A stretch of DNA of 64,000 nt from Meconema thalassinum (Eukaryota > Arthropoda > Insecta > Orthoptera > Tettigoniidae): NCBI GenBank assembly GCA_946902985.2, contig OX336389.2, forward strand, positions 978,084,084-978,148,083, read 5' to 3'. The notes beneath the pieces are model-generated. The model was not told where the DNA came from and ran no database searches. It saw nothing but the letters and a program-made list of their open reading frames with translations. Positions within the stretch are counted from its first letter, which is position 1, and each line of letters begins with the position of its first letter. Both the position numbers and the translations under genes were made by a program. Shown piece by piece: positions 45,181-55,996 of the stretch.

Positions 45181-46049
45181 TTCTTGTACATCACTTCTTT
45201 AGCCTTCAGTGGTACGTCTTTACCCTAAATTAAACTCCGAACCTGATAGAAAACACTCCTACATTGTATTTTCTTGTTGATCTCCGTATCCAATCTTGCA
45301 TTCACTTCCTAAACATTTGAATTGCTCTACTACTTCTAGATATAGATCTCCAATGATGATTTACAAAACTTTACCACCATTTGTACTTTCTTTTTTTATA
45401 CCGGCACGATCCTCACGGGAAACGGCTTTCCGAATTTTCTTGCTCTATAGCCACTTAGTTTGTGGCTTCTAGACATTTGCTATTTGTGGTTGATGTAGAG
45501 GGAATATGAAAGCAAGAGCAAGAGCTACTCAATGGTAGCTGATTGTTGATGAGGAATGTGTTACTTTCAACAGAACAAAATCAACATTAAAAAATATAAT
45601 TACTTTACTACATTGATCATGTTAAAAACAATAAGAAGATTCAATTCCAGCAAATCGGCCTACAACTATATCAGTAGGGAGTAGAATGCTCAGCATGGTG
45701 CCTTACATACCAGATCTATATCATGGCAATGAGGAGAGATTCGCTGCTACATTTAAGGTTTAGTGTTTAAACAATTTTCGTGGACGAAGCCACGGTGGGT
45801 CATAAAATGCTGCTGAATTACTGTACGTATATTGAATATCATTAGGAATTATGGATCACCTAAAATTCAGTAGTAACGTAATGCATGATACAGTTTTTTC
45901 CCCATTGTGTGTTTTATTGCTTGTGCTTACAGATTGTTAAATTTTATTAAATTTCATAATTCTGAAGGAAATTAGAAACATTTTAGAATTTATCAATTTT
46001 GATTACTTGCCTTTAAAATTGTGACAAAGTGATTAAATTATCTAAAATA
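45181..46049. other. No feature recognised
   Basis: Non-coding; no repeat borders identified. Confidence 0.4.
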
Positions 46050-47346
46050 TGGCTAAACAGCATTCTGATCTACAGTTTAAAGTACCAGGATACTATAGCC
46101 GTTATGCTTCTTCCCAAGGATAAACACCTCTCAATGAATAATGACAAGTTGATGGGAGTCCCCAGTTCAGATCTCCAGGTGGGGATTTCTCAAGAGGAGG
46201 TTATCACCAAGGGGGATAAAGGGGTCATTCAACAGGTCAGAGAGTGCAATGTTAAAAGTCTGATGGGTAATGGTTGCTTAGAGAATTCTGAGAGGGAAAT
46301 AGATAAGCTAAATTTGGAATTGATTGGGATTAGTTTTAAAAGTACACTGGTAGGAAGAACAGGACTTCTGGTTAGGAGACTACACAAACATTGGCACTAA
46401 TCAAACAATGATTATGCATGAGTAGATCTCATATTGTCAAGGATACGGGACAGCAGATAAAAGAGTGACCGTTTGTTGTTCGTAAAATCAATATGGTGCC
46501 CAAGTGCACCATATTAGTAGGCCTTCAAATCTGCTGTATATGTCTGTCAGTGAAGCAAATGAAGAAGTTGAAAAGATCTATGAAGAATTAGATAACTCAT
46601 GAATTAAGTTGAGGGAGATAAAAATGTTGTAATAACAGGAGACTGGAATGCTGTTGCAGGAAAGAGAAGAAAAAGAAAAATGCTACAGGAATATGAACTA
46701 GGTGAAAGACACGGTCAAGGAGCAGGCTGGAAGAATCCTGCACCAAGCATAAGTTGGTCACAAATTATTCAAGACCCATGAAAGAAGAATGCACACTAGG
46801 ACGAGACCAAAATTACAAGACGACTCCAAATAGAGTTCATTATGGCCAAACTTAAGATTCCAAAACCAGACCTTAGACTGTAAAACATTTTCGCTGACAA
46901 CAGTCTAGTTTTATGAAATGCAGAGTAAAGGTAAAGAAACTGCAGAAAGTCAAAAGCCAAAGAGGTGGCCAATAGACAAACTGAGAGAAAAGAATGTGAA
47001 CAAAAAAAATTACAGGGGTATAAGGAAAGGACTAAGGGAGAACCTAGAATGAACTTCCAATGCACAGAAAGGGATACTTCTTAAGAAATAATAAAAACCT
47101 CAAGAGGAAAATATTGTTGGAATGAAGATTAGGTCAAAGAAACAAAAGAAGTTGTTTGAGTCATCAGTCTTTTGACCGATGTGATGCAGCTCTCCATGAT
47201 ACCCTGTCCTCAGCTAATAGTTTCATCTCTATATAGCTACCACACCTTACATCCGAGTCAACGTGTTTAACATATGAAGGGTCCACGGGAAGAAAGGGGA
47301 ATGTCAAATAATGTAAAATGTTCAGGAAACGAGTTTTAAAGTTTCA

Positions 47347-47540
47347 AAAGGAAGGAAGATTGTAGTTTTACGTGACCGTGAATCTTGTGATTATGAGCCA
47401 CGGGACCTCCTTTTTACGTGGAATCCGAACCACAGGACATGGCATTTCACTTCGAAAATCTCACATGCATTGACTGGGAATCGAACCCGGACCGCGTTGG
47501 TGAGAGGCATACAGCTAGACCGCTGAGCCACCACGCCCCC
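47347..47540 (-). mobile_element. SINE-2, full copy
   Basis: A 194-bp tRNA-derived SINE. On the minus strand it starts gggggcgtggtggctcagcg with an A box, has the B box gggttcgattccc and a glutamate-like anticodon region cctctcacc. Perfect 13-bp target duplications, ttttaaagtttca, lie at 47334-47346 and 47541-47553. It sits in RTE copy C. Confidence 0.93.
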
Positions 47541-47962
47541 TTTTAAAGTTTCATTACTAATATGTACGCGTCAACTTGAAACGTAATTTTCTCAATACCC
47601 TCATTGTCCTTAGCCAGACACAATTGTGCCTTCAGTACACCACTACATTTCATGCGCTCAACCCTCCCTTCCATAACTAAGTTAGCTATTCCTGGGTGTC
47701 TTAATGTGTCCTACCAACCTATCTCTTCATTACCAGTCGGCAGAAACATCTCTCCTCACCCCCTCACCTTAATACCTCTTCATTTGTTACGCTATCTACC
47801 CATCTGATCTTCATCATTCTCCTGTAATACAACATTTTAAATGCTTCTACTCTCCTATTTCCTATTGTGCAAACAGACCAAGTTTCACTTCCATAGAGTG
47901 CCACGCAGCAGACAAAAAAGTTACTTTCTGAAACCTAAATCTACGAGAGCAGATCGGAATGT

Positions 47963-48294
47963 GAAAATCAAAATCCACAGCGTGCTTCCAGTCGACCTAC
48001 CGGGTCAGGGAATGGAATGAATGAAGCCCCTATCTAGCGGGGAGGATAAGAACTGTACCGGCTGCCGAATCCTGTCGCACTCCCCTGGGGAAATGATTAA
48101 ATGAATGACAGATGAAATGAAAGTTTAGAGTGTTACTGGAATTAAATTTGTGACAGGGAAATCCAGAGTACCCGGAGAAAAACCTGTCTGCCTCCGCTTT
48201 GTCCTGCACAAATCTCACATTGAGTAACCGGGATTTGAACCACGGACCCAGCGGTGAGAGGCCGGCGTGCCGCCTCCTAAGCCACGTAGGCTTC
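47963..48294 (-). mobile_element. SINE-A, diverged copy, minus orientation
   Basis: SINE-A with more substitutions than the other copies (for example ccgcctcctaagccacgtag in the head). Flanks agatcggaatgt (47951-47962) and cgatcagaatgt (48295-48306) form a 12-bp duplication with two differences, so this is an older insertion. Confidence 0.88.
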
Positions 48295-48299
48295 CGATC

Positions 48300-48700
48300 A
48301 GAATGTAACGCACAATTTTTTTTCCCCCAAAAAAGTTTAATAGGCAACGAAACCAAACCAATCACAAATGAACTCACATCTTTTACCTACTTTTCTGCAT
48401 AGCCACCAACATCCTCAACACATTTCTGCCATGGTGTTACCAGTTTCAATATGCCCTGGTCGTGATCTTAGCTTGTCATCATTCGCTGGCCCTTGTGGTT
48501 GTCTATCAGGTCTTTAGGCACCCAGCGAGCACTAACTTTCCAGACTTTCAACGCGTGATGAACAATATCCTACACCGCACCACCGGAAATATTGAACATC
48601 TGCAATAAGGTTCGCAGGTGCACAAGCCGGTGTTTCAAAATCGCTACCTCTAAGGCTCGGACATTCTGCGGGGTAGGAGCTGTTACCGGCCTCCTGGAGC
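48300..48700 (-). pseudogene. mariner transposase relic with internal deletion
   Basis: On the minus strand: QNVRALEVAILKHRLVHLRT, LLQMFNISGGAV, HHALKVWKVSARWVPKDLI (the helix-turn-helix and the KVSARWVPK block of mariner transposases), and, shortly after, LVTPWQKCVEDVGGYAEK, which is the C-terminal end. The whole catalytic core between these blocks is missing. The gene also has stops. Confidence 0.7.
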
Positions 48701-48977
48701 ATGGCGAATGACTAAGGCACACACGCCCTTTTGGAAGAATGCATACGACTTGCAGATATTGCTACGGCCCATACAGTCGTCTCCACACACGCCACGCATG
48801 TCCCTTGAAATTAATTCGGTTTATGCCCTTCTGCCCACAAATAACGAACTACACTTCGCTGCTTTTTACAAGTTGACAACAGTCCCATTCATGCCAAATT
48901 TGTTTCATAGTTCAAGCTTCTCTCGCTAGAGCTGCATATAAAAACAAAATACCCTCTGTAGCGCAAACTTCAAACTA

Positions 48978-50331
48978 CACTGCCGGGGAAAAAAATTAGG
49001 TCACCTGAAAAGACTACGTCGATTTTGATCAGACGACGGCAGATGCCACCTGGGGGATAGTAGATATACTCATGAGGGTTTCAACGTCGTCCACCAACAG
49101 ATAGCTTAGTGGCATTGCTACCAGAGCGCCATCTGTGTCTACCGTTTAATAGGGAAAGCACACAGCCATACGGCTCATTGTGGTGCAAACGTGTGAAGCA
49201 AGCAGGTACAATGCCACGGAGACACACTCGTGCTTCCTACAGCCAACTGAGCGAGTTTGAAAGGAGTCAAATTGTGGCCTTCCGAGTGGCGGGATGGTCT
49301 TTTCAGAGAATTGCCACAAAGTTGGACGTGCTGTGTCCGTTGTGCAACGATGCTGGTAACAGTGGTCACGTGAACATTCTCACACCCGTAGACGAGGTTC
49401 TGGAGGTCCACCAGGATCATCGTATTGTAAGGGCAGCAGTGGCAGATCGTACAGTTACCACAGCACAGATACGAGGGTTTGTGAGCCCAGAAGTGTCAAC
49501 ACGAACTGTTGCGAACCAGTTGCTAGCAGTGGGACTACGGGCACGCACACCTCTAGCCCATCTTCCACTCACGCCACAGCAACGACTGGTGTCGTCAGAG
49601 GATCACTTGGAAGACATGGAATGGCGAGCCGTAGTCATCAGCGATGAAAGCAGATTCTGCCTACACGCAAGTGATGGTTGTTGGCGCGTTCGACGTAGAC
49701 CTGGTGAGCGCCGTCTCGTCGAGTGCATTCGTCCAAGACACACCAGCCCCACCCCAGGTCTTATGGTCTGGGATGTGATAAGCTACAACTCACGTTCACC
49801 TTTCTTGTTTGTGGAGGGAACGCCAACAAGCGCTCTGTTCGTGCAGGATGTTTGACCCGTTCTTTTGCTGTTCTTGCAACAGGAAGGGGATGTGTTGTTA
49901 CAACAGAATAATGCTCGCCCACACACTGCAAGACGTGCAGAAACTTCCCTGGCCAGCACGATCGCCTGACTCGTCGCCAATCGAGCACGTGTGGGCCGAC
50001 AAGTGACTCGTGCGACTCCTCCACCCACAACTCTTACAGAACTGTGTGAACAGGTCAAGCAGGCGTGGAATAACATATCCCAAGATAGTATTCGCCATCT
50101 GTATGATCGACTGGATGCAAGAGTCAGTGCCTGCATTGCCGCCCGTGGAGGCTACACCTCGTAGTAATATGGGTGCTTCAGCATGGATCAATATCTGGTA
50201 TCTCTGAACCGCTTGACCTATTGAACTGTATATTTAATCATGTCAGGCACTCCATACGCACTGTTGCCAGAATAAACCTCGAGTGAATTGGTAACCTATA
50301 AAAGGGTGACCTTTTTTTTTTTGTGGCAGTG
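48978..50331 (+). mobile_element. Tc1-like element, 1.35 kb
   Basis: Ends cactgccggggaaaaaaatt at the left and the diverged inverse cactgccacaaaaaaaaaaa at the right, both continuing into aggtcacc. TA flanks both sides (48976-48977 and 50332-50333). Carries one broken transposase gene. Confidence 0.88.
49211..50164 (+). pseudogene. Tc1-like transposase, frameshifted, catalytic Asp replaced
   Basis: Starts MPRRHTRASYSQLSEFERSQ, then IVAFRVAGWSFQRIATKL (helix-turn-helix), VSTRTVANQLLAVGLRA, AVVISDESRFCLHASDG with the first catalytic Asp, and PGLMVWDVISYNSRSPFLFV. After a frameshift near 49855 it continues GDVLLQQNNARPHTA and LPWPARSPDSSPIEHVW, with the Glu present, and ends near DARVSACIAARGGYTS. 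The second catalytic Asp of the usual QQDNARPHT is Asn here. The loss of this residue alone would abolish catalysis. Confidence 0.88.
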
Positions 50332-50415
50332 TATATCTTCGTAAGATTTCAACATCCCAGCTGCAACACCCAGGGAGAAAATAATGATTGTGTGTTACAT
50401 TCCGATCTGCCCTCG

Positions 50416-52280
50416 TTTATCTGATGTCAACAGATTTATTTTCTGTAGAAATGCTTTCCTTGTCTGAGCCAACCTACTTTTTATCCTCCTTGCTTCACCC
50501 ACCACTGGTTATTTTGCTTCCTAAGTAGTAGAAGTCTCCTACTTCCTTTGGTTTTTCACCTGCCAATTTTAAGTCAAAAGGAGGTACTGATTTCTTTCAG
50601 CTGCATTTATTGATTTTCATCATGAATATCATCTCAAGACAGAGTCTATACCATTTAAAAACTCATTCAAATCCTCTGGTGATTGACTAAGGTGACAGTG
50701 TCATCAGCAAATCTCCGAGTTGAAATTATTTTTCCTTGAATCTTTACTCAGACTTTAAATTTTTCTCTAATTTCCTTCATTGCTTGTTCAATGTATAGAT
50801 TGAAAAGTATGGGAAATGAGTTGCAGCCGATCCTTACACCTTTCTGAATACCAGCTTCTCTCTTATGTCCTTCAGCTCAATGACTGCTGTCTGGTTTCTG
50901 TATAGATTGTATATCACCCTCCTATCCCTGTACTTTATTCGAATAGATTTCAAAATGTCAAACAACTTCCCCAATCAACGTTATCAAAAGCCTTTCCTAA
51001 GTCTACAAATGCCATAAACGTTCTCATATCTTTCCTTATTCTACCTTCCAAGATCTGCCTAAGACTTAGTACTGCTTCCCTTGTTCCAACTGAAACCAAA
51101 TTGGGTCCCATCCTCTAGTAAATTATTCAAGTTAGGATCTTTCAAGCACGAGTATTCAAGCTGATTATACGGTAATCTTCACATCCGTCAGCTTCTGCTT
51201 TCTTAGGTATAGGGATAATAACATTCTCCTTAATATCCGAGGGTACCTCATCTGTCTCATAAATCCTACATAGCAAGTAAAATAACCATCACCTATGCAA
51301 TATAGCAACTCAGTCAGTATATCATCTATGCCTGGTGCTTTGTTGCTACTCTAAGTCTTCTAGAACTCTATCAAATTATGATCTCAATATTAAATTCTCC
51401 TTTCTCATCCTCAACAATTTCCTCTTCCCTTTCCAGTATATGATTCTCATTCTCCTTACCCCTATACAAATGCTCTACGTAAGCTTTCCATCTCTCAACC
51501 TTTTCTTCTCTATCTGTTAGAGGTTTTCATTCCGAGTCCTTAATATTACAGAACTAAGTCTTCCATTCCCAAATACTACTTTTAATCCTTCAATAAACTG
51601 TAACTACTTTACCTACTTTCAGACAATTTTCTATACTTGCACAATTCTCTTTCAACCTTTCTTCTTTCATTTCCTTGAACTTGTTTACCTCATTTTTCAT
51701 ATGTCTGTATTCTACTTTCCTCCTTTCATCTCTTGCATTCTTGTACTTCTGCCTTTCATCCATTAATTGTAGTATATCCTGAGTGATCCACAGATTTCTA
51801 ACTTTCCTTTCAATGTTTATTTCTGTGGATTTTGTTATTACATTCTTCAAAAGTGCCCATTCCTCTGCACTTCCAAGTTTGTTCAGGGCTCTTCATTACT
51901 CCTACTCTTATACTCCTCTTGAATCTTTCATTCATATCCTTCTCCTTCAGTTTGGCTATTGTTCACCCTTTATGTTTTTGACTTTTCTTCACTTTCTTCA
52001 GCATTAATCTGTATTTCATAACAACCAGATTGTGGTCAGAATTCATGTCAGCTCCACGATATGTTTTGCAATCCAAAATCTAGTTTCGGAATCTATGCTT
52101 GACCATAGTGACGTTGATTTGGAAAATGTCCTGATCTCCTGTCTCATCCACGTGAATATTCTGCTATAGTGGTTTTTTAATAAGGTGTTAGCTATGACCA
52201 ACTCCTGCTCAGCGTAGAATTTCATCATCATGCTTCCTCGGTCATTTCTTTCCCCTAATAGATGCAGCTTATCAAAGGAT
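50416..52280 (-). pseudogene. RTE copy C, RT and endonuclease remnants
   Basis: In reverse the region still reads like copy B (for example the FADD region at about 50700, where the plus strand has gatgacactgtc equivalents, and the AFVDLGKAF region near 51000). Short open pieces such as RNLWITQDILQLMDERQKYK (51780) and FTWMRQEIRTF (52160) mark the linker and the endonuclease. Many indels and stops. No function. Confidence 0.7.
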
Positions 52281-53107
52281 TCCAAAAACTTTCAAGGTAA
52301 GGAAGGCCAAGTGCTATAATATTAGTAGATTTAATATAAAAGAAGAATTTGATAAGAGCAAGGAAGATATATAGAGCGTCTCAACCTTAAAAGATAGCAC
52401 GAAATTAAATGTAGTATTTGCCTCTCACTCGCATGTCCTGCAATTAGCTTCGTCCTCTTCTCCTCCGGTGATGTTGCCATTTCCCAATAATTGAAAGGGA
52501 CAAATCAAAGAAAATGTTTGCGTGGTATTATAGAGAATATCCCGCTCTTTATGATGGTGTAAAAATAAAAGCCATAAATAATTAACACATGGCCCAATTT
52601 TCACAATTACGATATTTTAGCGCGAATCTATATTTTTGCATTTATAAAACTTATCACGCCAACTAATGATCGCAGCAGATCAAGAATTTATTTTTAGATT
52701 GCCTGATGTTGGTAGAAGATACCCTACTTCTCAGGGCAGTAATTATTTTCATAATAAGAAAGTTATGATTTTATTTCTTAAATGTTACTTGAAAAATCTG
52801 GGATGGTGTCACATAAAAGTTAGCTAGCGAGAAAGTTTTTTGCTGTTGACTTTACGTTGGTGACTAAGCGAGAAAAAATGATCATTAATGTCTGAAATAG
52901 TTTTTAAAACAAACCAGAGCTCAATATTAGGTAGCATTCATAAGTTATTGCACTTCGCTTAGTCCTCCCGCTCAGTGCTGACGCACCGGAACTTAGTTTA
53001 CTAACTTGGCCCGCAGGCTATTTCCCCCGACTACGTTTGAAGGAGAGTAGGTGATGATGTGAAGTAAAACTAAGAAATGAAGTGGATTTTGTGTTCTTTA
53101 TAAATTG

Positions 53108-53335
53108 TCCGCCTCGTTGCGTTCTTGGCTGTCACTGTGGAGGCCCGGGTTTGAATCCCGGCTCTGCCAAGAAATGTAATTCCGGTCTGAGGGCTGGAAC
53201 GGGGTGTACTCAACTCCATGAGACAAAACTGAGAAGAGGCGGGTTCGATTCCTACCTCAGCCATCCTCGAAGTGGTTTCCATAGTTTGCCTTTGTTCGTC
53301 CCGGGAATTAACAAGGGTTTGTTAATGGTGCCGAG
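53108..53335 (+). mobile_element. SINE-3 (two tRNA-like modules), plus orientation
   Basis: Starts tccgcctcgttgcgttcttg. First B box gggtttgaatcccgg; second module gcgggttcgattcctacctc about 85 bases on; tail ccatcctcgaagtggtttcc. Same arrangement as the copy at 40045-40288. Confidence 0.78.
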
Positions 53336-53349
53336 TTAACGTTTCTGTG

Positions 53350-53690
53350 CCAAAAAGAACACGGTAGACACACACGACAAAATAACAGGTGAAGTATATG
53401 AAAAGTGGTTCGCCGAGCAATATTGTTGCTCATTGTTCCCGAAGGATCTAGCCTAGTAATAGACAATGCAGGCTATCACAGCAGAGAAATATGTTCTTGC
53501 TTATCACCTTACCACACCACCATACCACAGTGAACTTAATCCCATCGAAATGGTATGGGCGTAAGTGAAGAACTATATAAAATTGAACAACGTCTCGTTC
53601 AAGAAACAAGAAATGAATAATTTAATTTCGGCTGCATACCCGCACTTGACCACACAAAATTGGGTAAATTACGTGGACCACAATACAGTA
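53350..53690 (+). pseudogene. DDE transposase fragment (IS630/Tc1-like)
   Basis: Pieces in two frames: KITGEVYEKWFAEQ, LVIDNAGYHSREICSC with a catalytic Asp, and PYHSELNPIEMVWA with the catalytic Glu, followed by VKNYIKLNNVSFKKQEMNN and LTTQNWVNYVDH. The VIDNAxYHS / YHxxLNPIExxWA pair is typical of IS630-like transposases common in insects. Stops and frameshifts are present. The N-terminal half was not recognised, partly because of the SINE insertion. Confidence 0.75.
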
Positions 53691-53691
53691 T

Positions 53692-53711
53692 ATTATTATT
53701 ATTATTATTAT
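53692..53711. repeat. (ATT)n microsatellite
   Basis: Uninterrupted att repeats, about seven units. Confidence 0.9.
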
Positions 53712-54260
53712 GTCATATTATAATTTATTATAACCTATGATATTTGAGAAAAAGGCCTTATCATATTCATGAATAATTGAATAATTGAAAATTATAAATT
53801 ATTATAATGTGTGCATTAAAATCTCGCTCTGAGCTTCGGTGTATCATAATCTAAATATTGTACCGTATTTTGCTTCAAGGCATGAGGTACAATTATATAC
53901 AACAAATAAATATTTTGGAAATTTCCCGAGTTTTGCGTAAAAGCACGCCTGTATACGAGTTATGTTACATCATGTGCCTGGCCTTGCAGAACTTTGTATA
54001 TGCAGCAGATCTGGCATCAGCGCGCTCCATTTAATGTGTACTGTCTTTTAAGGTAGAGACGCACTATAGACGTAGATGATGTACCGAACAAGCTGCTTCG
54101 TTGCACAAGGGATAAGAGTCTGATCAGATTATTACACTTAGTGATAGGATTGATGAGGAAAGTGTCCTGCGATTCTAGGAAGAAAATGAGCATAATGCTT
54201 TCTAATTTAAGAAGAATGTTACCATTCCCACACTCCGTGAAAGAATTACTTTTCAGTCGA

Positions 54261-55584
54261 CCAACACGTTAATATAGCCCTAAAAAATATCTGTCACTAG
54301 ATTACGAATGAAACACAAAAGAAAAATTATTTGAAAATTTTCGATACCCAAGACTTTGAACTTTTAGTTAAGGTTAATACCCATACCACAGACTAACTGA
54401 AACTGGCCTAGCCGATGTGATGCGATCTTCATCAGCACTATACCGCTGTACACTTTATCAGTAAGTCAATGTCTAACCATGCTCAGTGACAATATGTATG
54501 CCAGTGTATTAGGTTTTGTGCCAGGATTATTTTCATCTTCGGGTATCTGATACTGTTGACATCATCTATCTGGTTAAGTGCATGCAGTCATTTTTGGATG
54601 TAACTTAATAAAGAGTTTGTTTAAAAAGTTCCTTGCAAAGTTTTAGGTTTTTTTTTATCTTGTAGTATGGTCTCAAAGAGTTTGATTTATATATTATATC
54701 TCTTGATTATATATTCCCAAACTGTTGTTTAAGTCCATATTTTAGTTCAAATGTAATCATGATTGAGAGAAGACCTAAACCTATTCCTGTCTCCTAAACA
54801 TGTTTAGAAAGTGTTGAGTTTTCTGCCAAACAAATATAGTTTTCGTAGTTTCCCAATAAAACTATACGGCAAGTCAACTTCTTGGAAGAGTGCATATTGT
54901 TATTCTAAAATGTGCTCAATATTCTTTACAATGAAATCTTTTGAGTACTAATAATAATGTTAACAACACCACCAATATAATCATACCAGATTAGCCGCTG
55001 GATCCACCTCTGGCCAATGCGCAAACTGGACCTGGCCTACCTGGTGCACAGGACAGCCAGTGCAGCTACAAGTACCTTTTAAGAACTCCTATGACAGCAA
55101 TAAATTTACCCTTGATATGTGAAGGAAGTTTTGTCCAGTCATTCTCCAATAGTACATCTTTGAGCCTTTCCGATTGGTTCGCCCAGCATGCTTCCCAGCG
55201 AACATAATGAAGCATGCATTTTGACCACCCGGGCACTAGAAGCGTGCAGTTAACTCCAAAACATTGCTCACCTGATAATGTAGCAGGAGGTGCCATTCGG
55301 TACCACAACTGAGAGTGTGGAATAACACATTCAGTTTCCACATTTTAGTTGTTTGAAGAGACACTGATGATTTCTCCACCAGCAAAAGCTTGTAACAGTA
55401 GCTACACAGATATTTGATAACATTACACTTCACCACTAACCTATTTAATTAAATTGCAAGTTTGAAGCTCAAGTTTCACATATACATAACTTATATGTTC
55501 CTATATGAATCTCAATATATTAGTTTAATGCTATGCAATCTTACATCTACCCTGTATAGTCTATTCAAGCATTCATTACCATAA
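54261..55584. other. No gene recognised
   Basis: Non-coding. An open minus-strand stretch at 55066-55341 has no recognisable motif, and no exon is claimed. Confidence 0.4.
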
Positions 55585-55726
55585 CTTATCAATGACTTAT
55601 TAAAGATACGGTAATGTTCTGATAGTTTGGAGTCCACTTAAGAATGAGATTCTGTCTTATCAATGACTTATTAAAGATACGGTAATGTTCTGATAGTTTG
55701 GAGTCCACTTAAGAATGAGATTCTGT
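55585..55726. repeat. 71-bp perfect tandem duplication
   Basis: The unit at 55585-55655 (starting cttatcaatgacttattaaa) is repeated without change at 55656-55726. Confidence 0.95.
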
Positions 55727-55996
55727 GATTTCATGATCGCATGAATTAAAGACATGTACAACTACAAACATTCTACCTTTTTCAGATGCAAATGACAAGA
55801 TAGAAATGATATGCACCTCCCTGAACACTTGAAAGTAGAAGAGTAAAGGGTGTAGGCTAATTCCTTGACTTTCCAGCCAAACAGAACCCTGAAGAAATGG
55901 CTAAAATAGCTTATAGTCAGATCAAGGGCAGAGAGCAGTCCTAGATTGTCTTCCCGAGCAGTAAGCAGCCTCCATTTTTAAAACTATAGCAATAAT

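Larger units (their letters stand above)
47944..50415 (-). mobile_element. mariner-like element with ~29-bp inverted repeats, hosting a SINE and a Tc1
   Basis: The left end cgagagcagatcggaatgta and the inverted right end cgagggcagatcggaatgta continue into ac(g/a)cacaat. TA precedes the left end; the right flank reads tt. A SINE-A copy landed inside the left inverted repeat (47963-48294), duplicating part of it. A Tc1 element occupies 48978-50331. It interrupts RTE copy C. Confidence 0.75.
47151..52280 (-). mobile_element. RTE-type LINE copy C, minus strand, inserted into copy D
   Basis: The 3' end gttgtttgagtcatcagtct at 47151 is the inverse of the RTE terminus. The body continues to 47333, is split by SINE-2, continues at 47554-47943, is split by a mariner-like element (47944-50415), and runs on to about 52280, where the endonuclease motifs ERNDRGS and IANTLLKNHYSRIFTWMR lie in reverse. 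It is 5'-truncated and full of stops. Both flanks are copy D sequence, which fixes the insertion order. Confidence 0.8.
52374..54064 (+). mobile_element. IS630/Tc1-like DNA transposon with ~27-bp inverted repeats
   Basis: Left end gagcgtctcaaccttaaaag and inverted right end gtgcgtctctaccttaaaag, flanked by TA at 52372-52373 and 54065-54066. It splits RTE copy D. A DDE transposase fragment lies at 53350-53690, and a SINE-3 copy is inserted just before it. Confidence 0.82.
46050..54260 (+). mobile_element. RTE-type LINE copy D, heavily decayed and interrupted
   Basis: The 5' and endonuclease part lies at about 46050-47150 (cagttcagatctccaggtgg, gagagtgcaatgttaaaagt). The sequence resumes at about 52281-52373 (aaggccaagtgctataatat), which matches copy B at about 56580 with a deletion after it. 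It resumes again at about 54067-54260 (aagagtctgatcagattatt), matching copy B at about 56850. The gaps are filled by the inverted RTE copy C (47151-52280) and a TA-flanked DNA transposon (52374-54064). The coding capacity is lost. Confidence 0.75.

Noticed and set aside
55066..55341. Minus-strand open frame, considered as a host exon (with an ag/gt-bounded 37-bp core)
   Set aside because: No similarity to BIRC6 or any family I know; the splice-like signals are weak and the frame is short.
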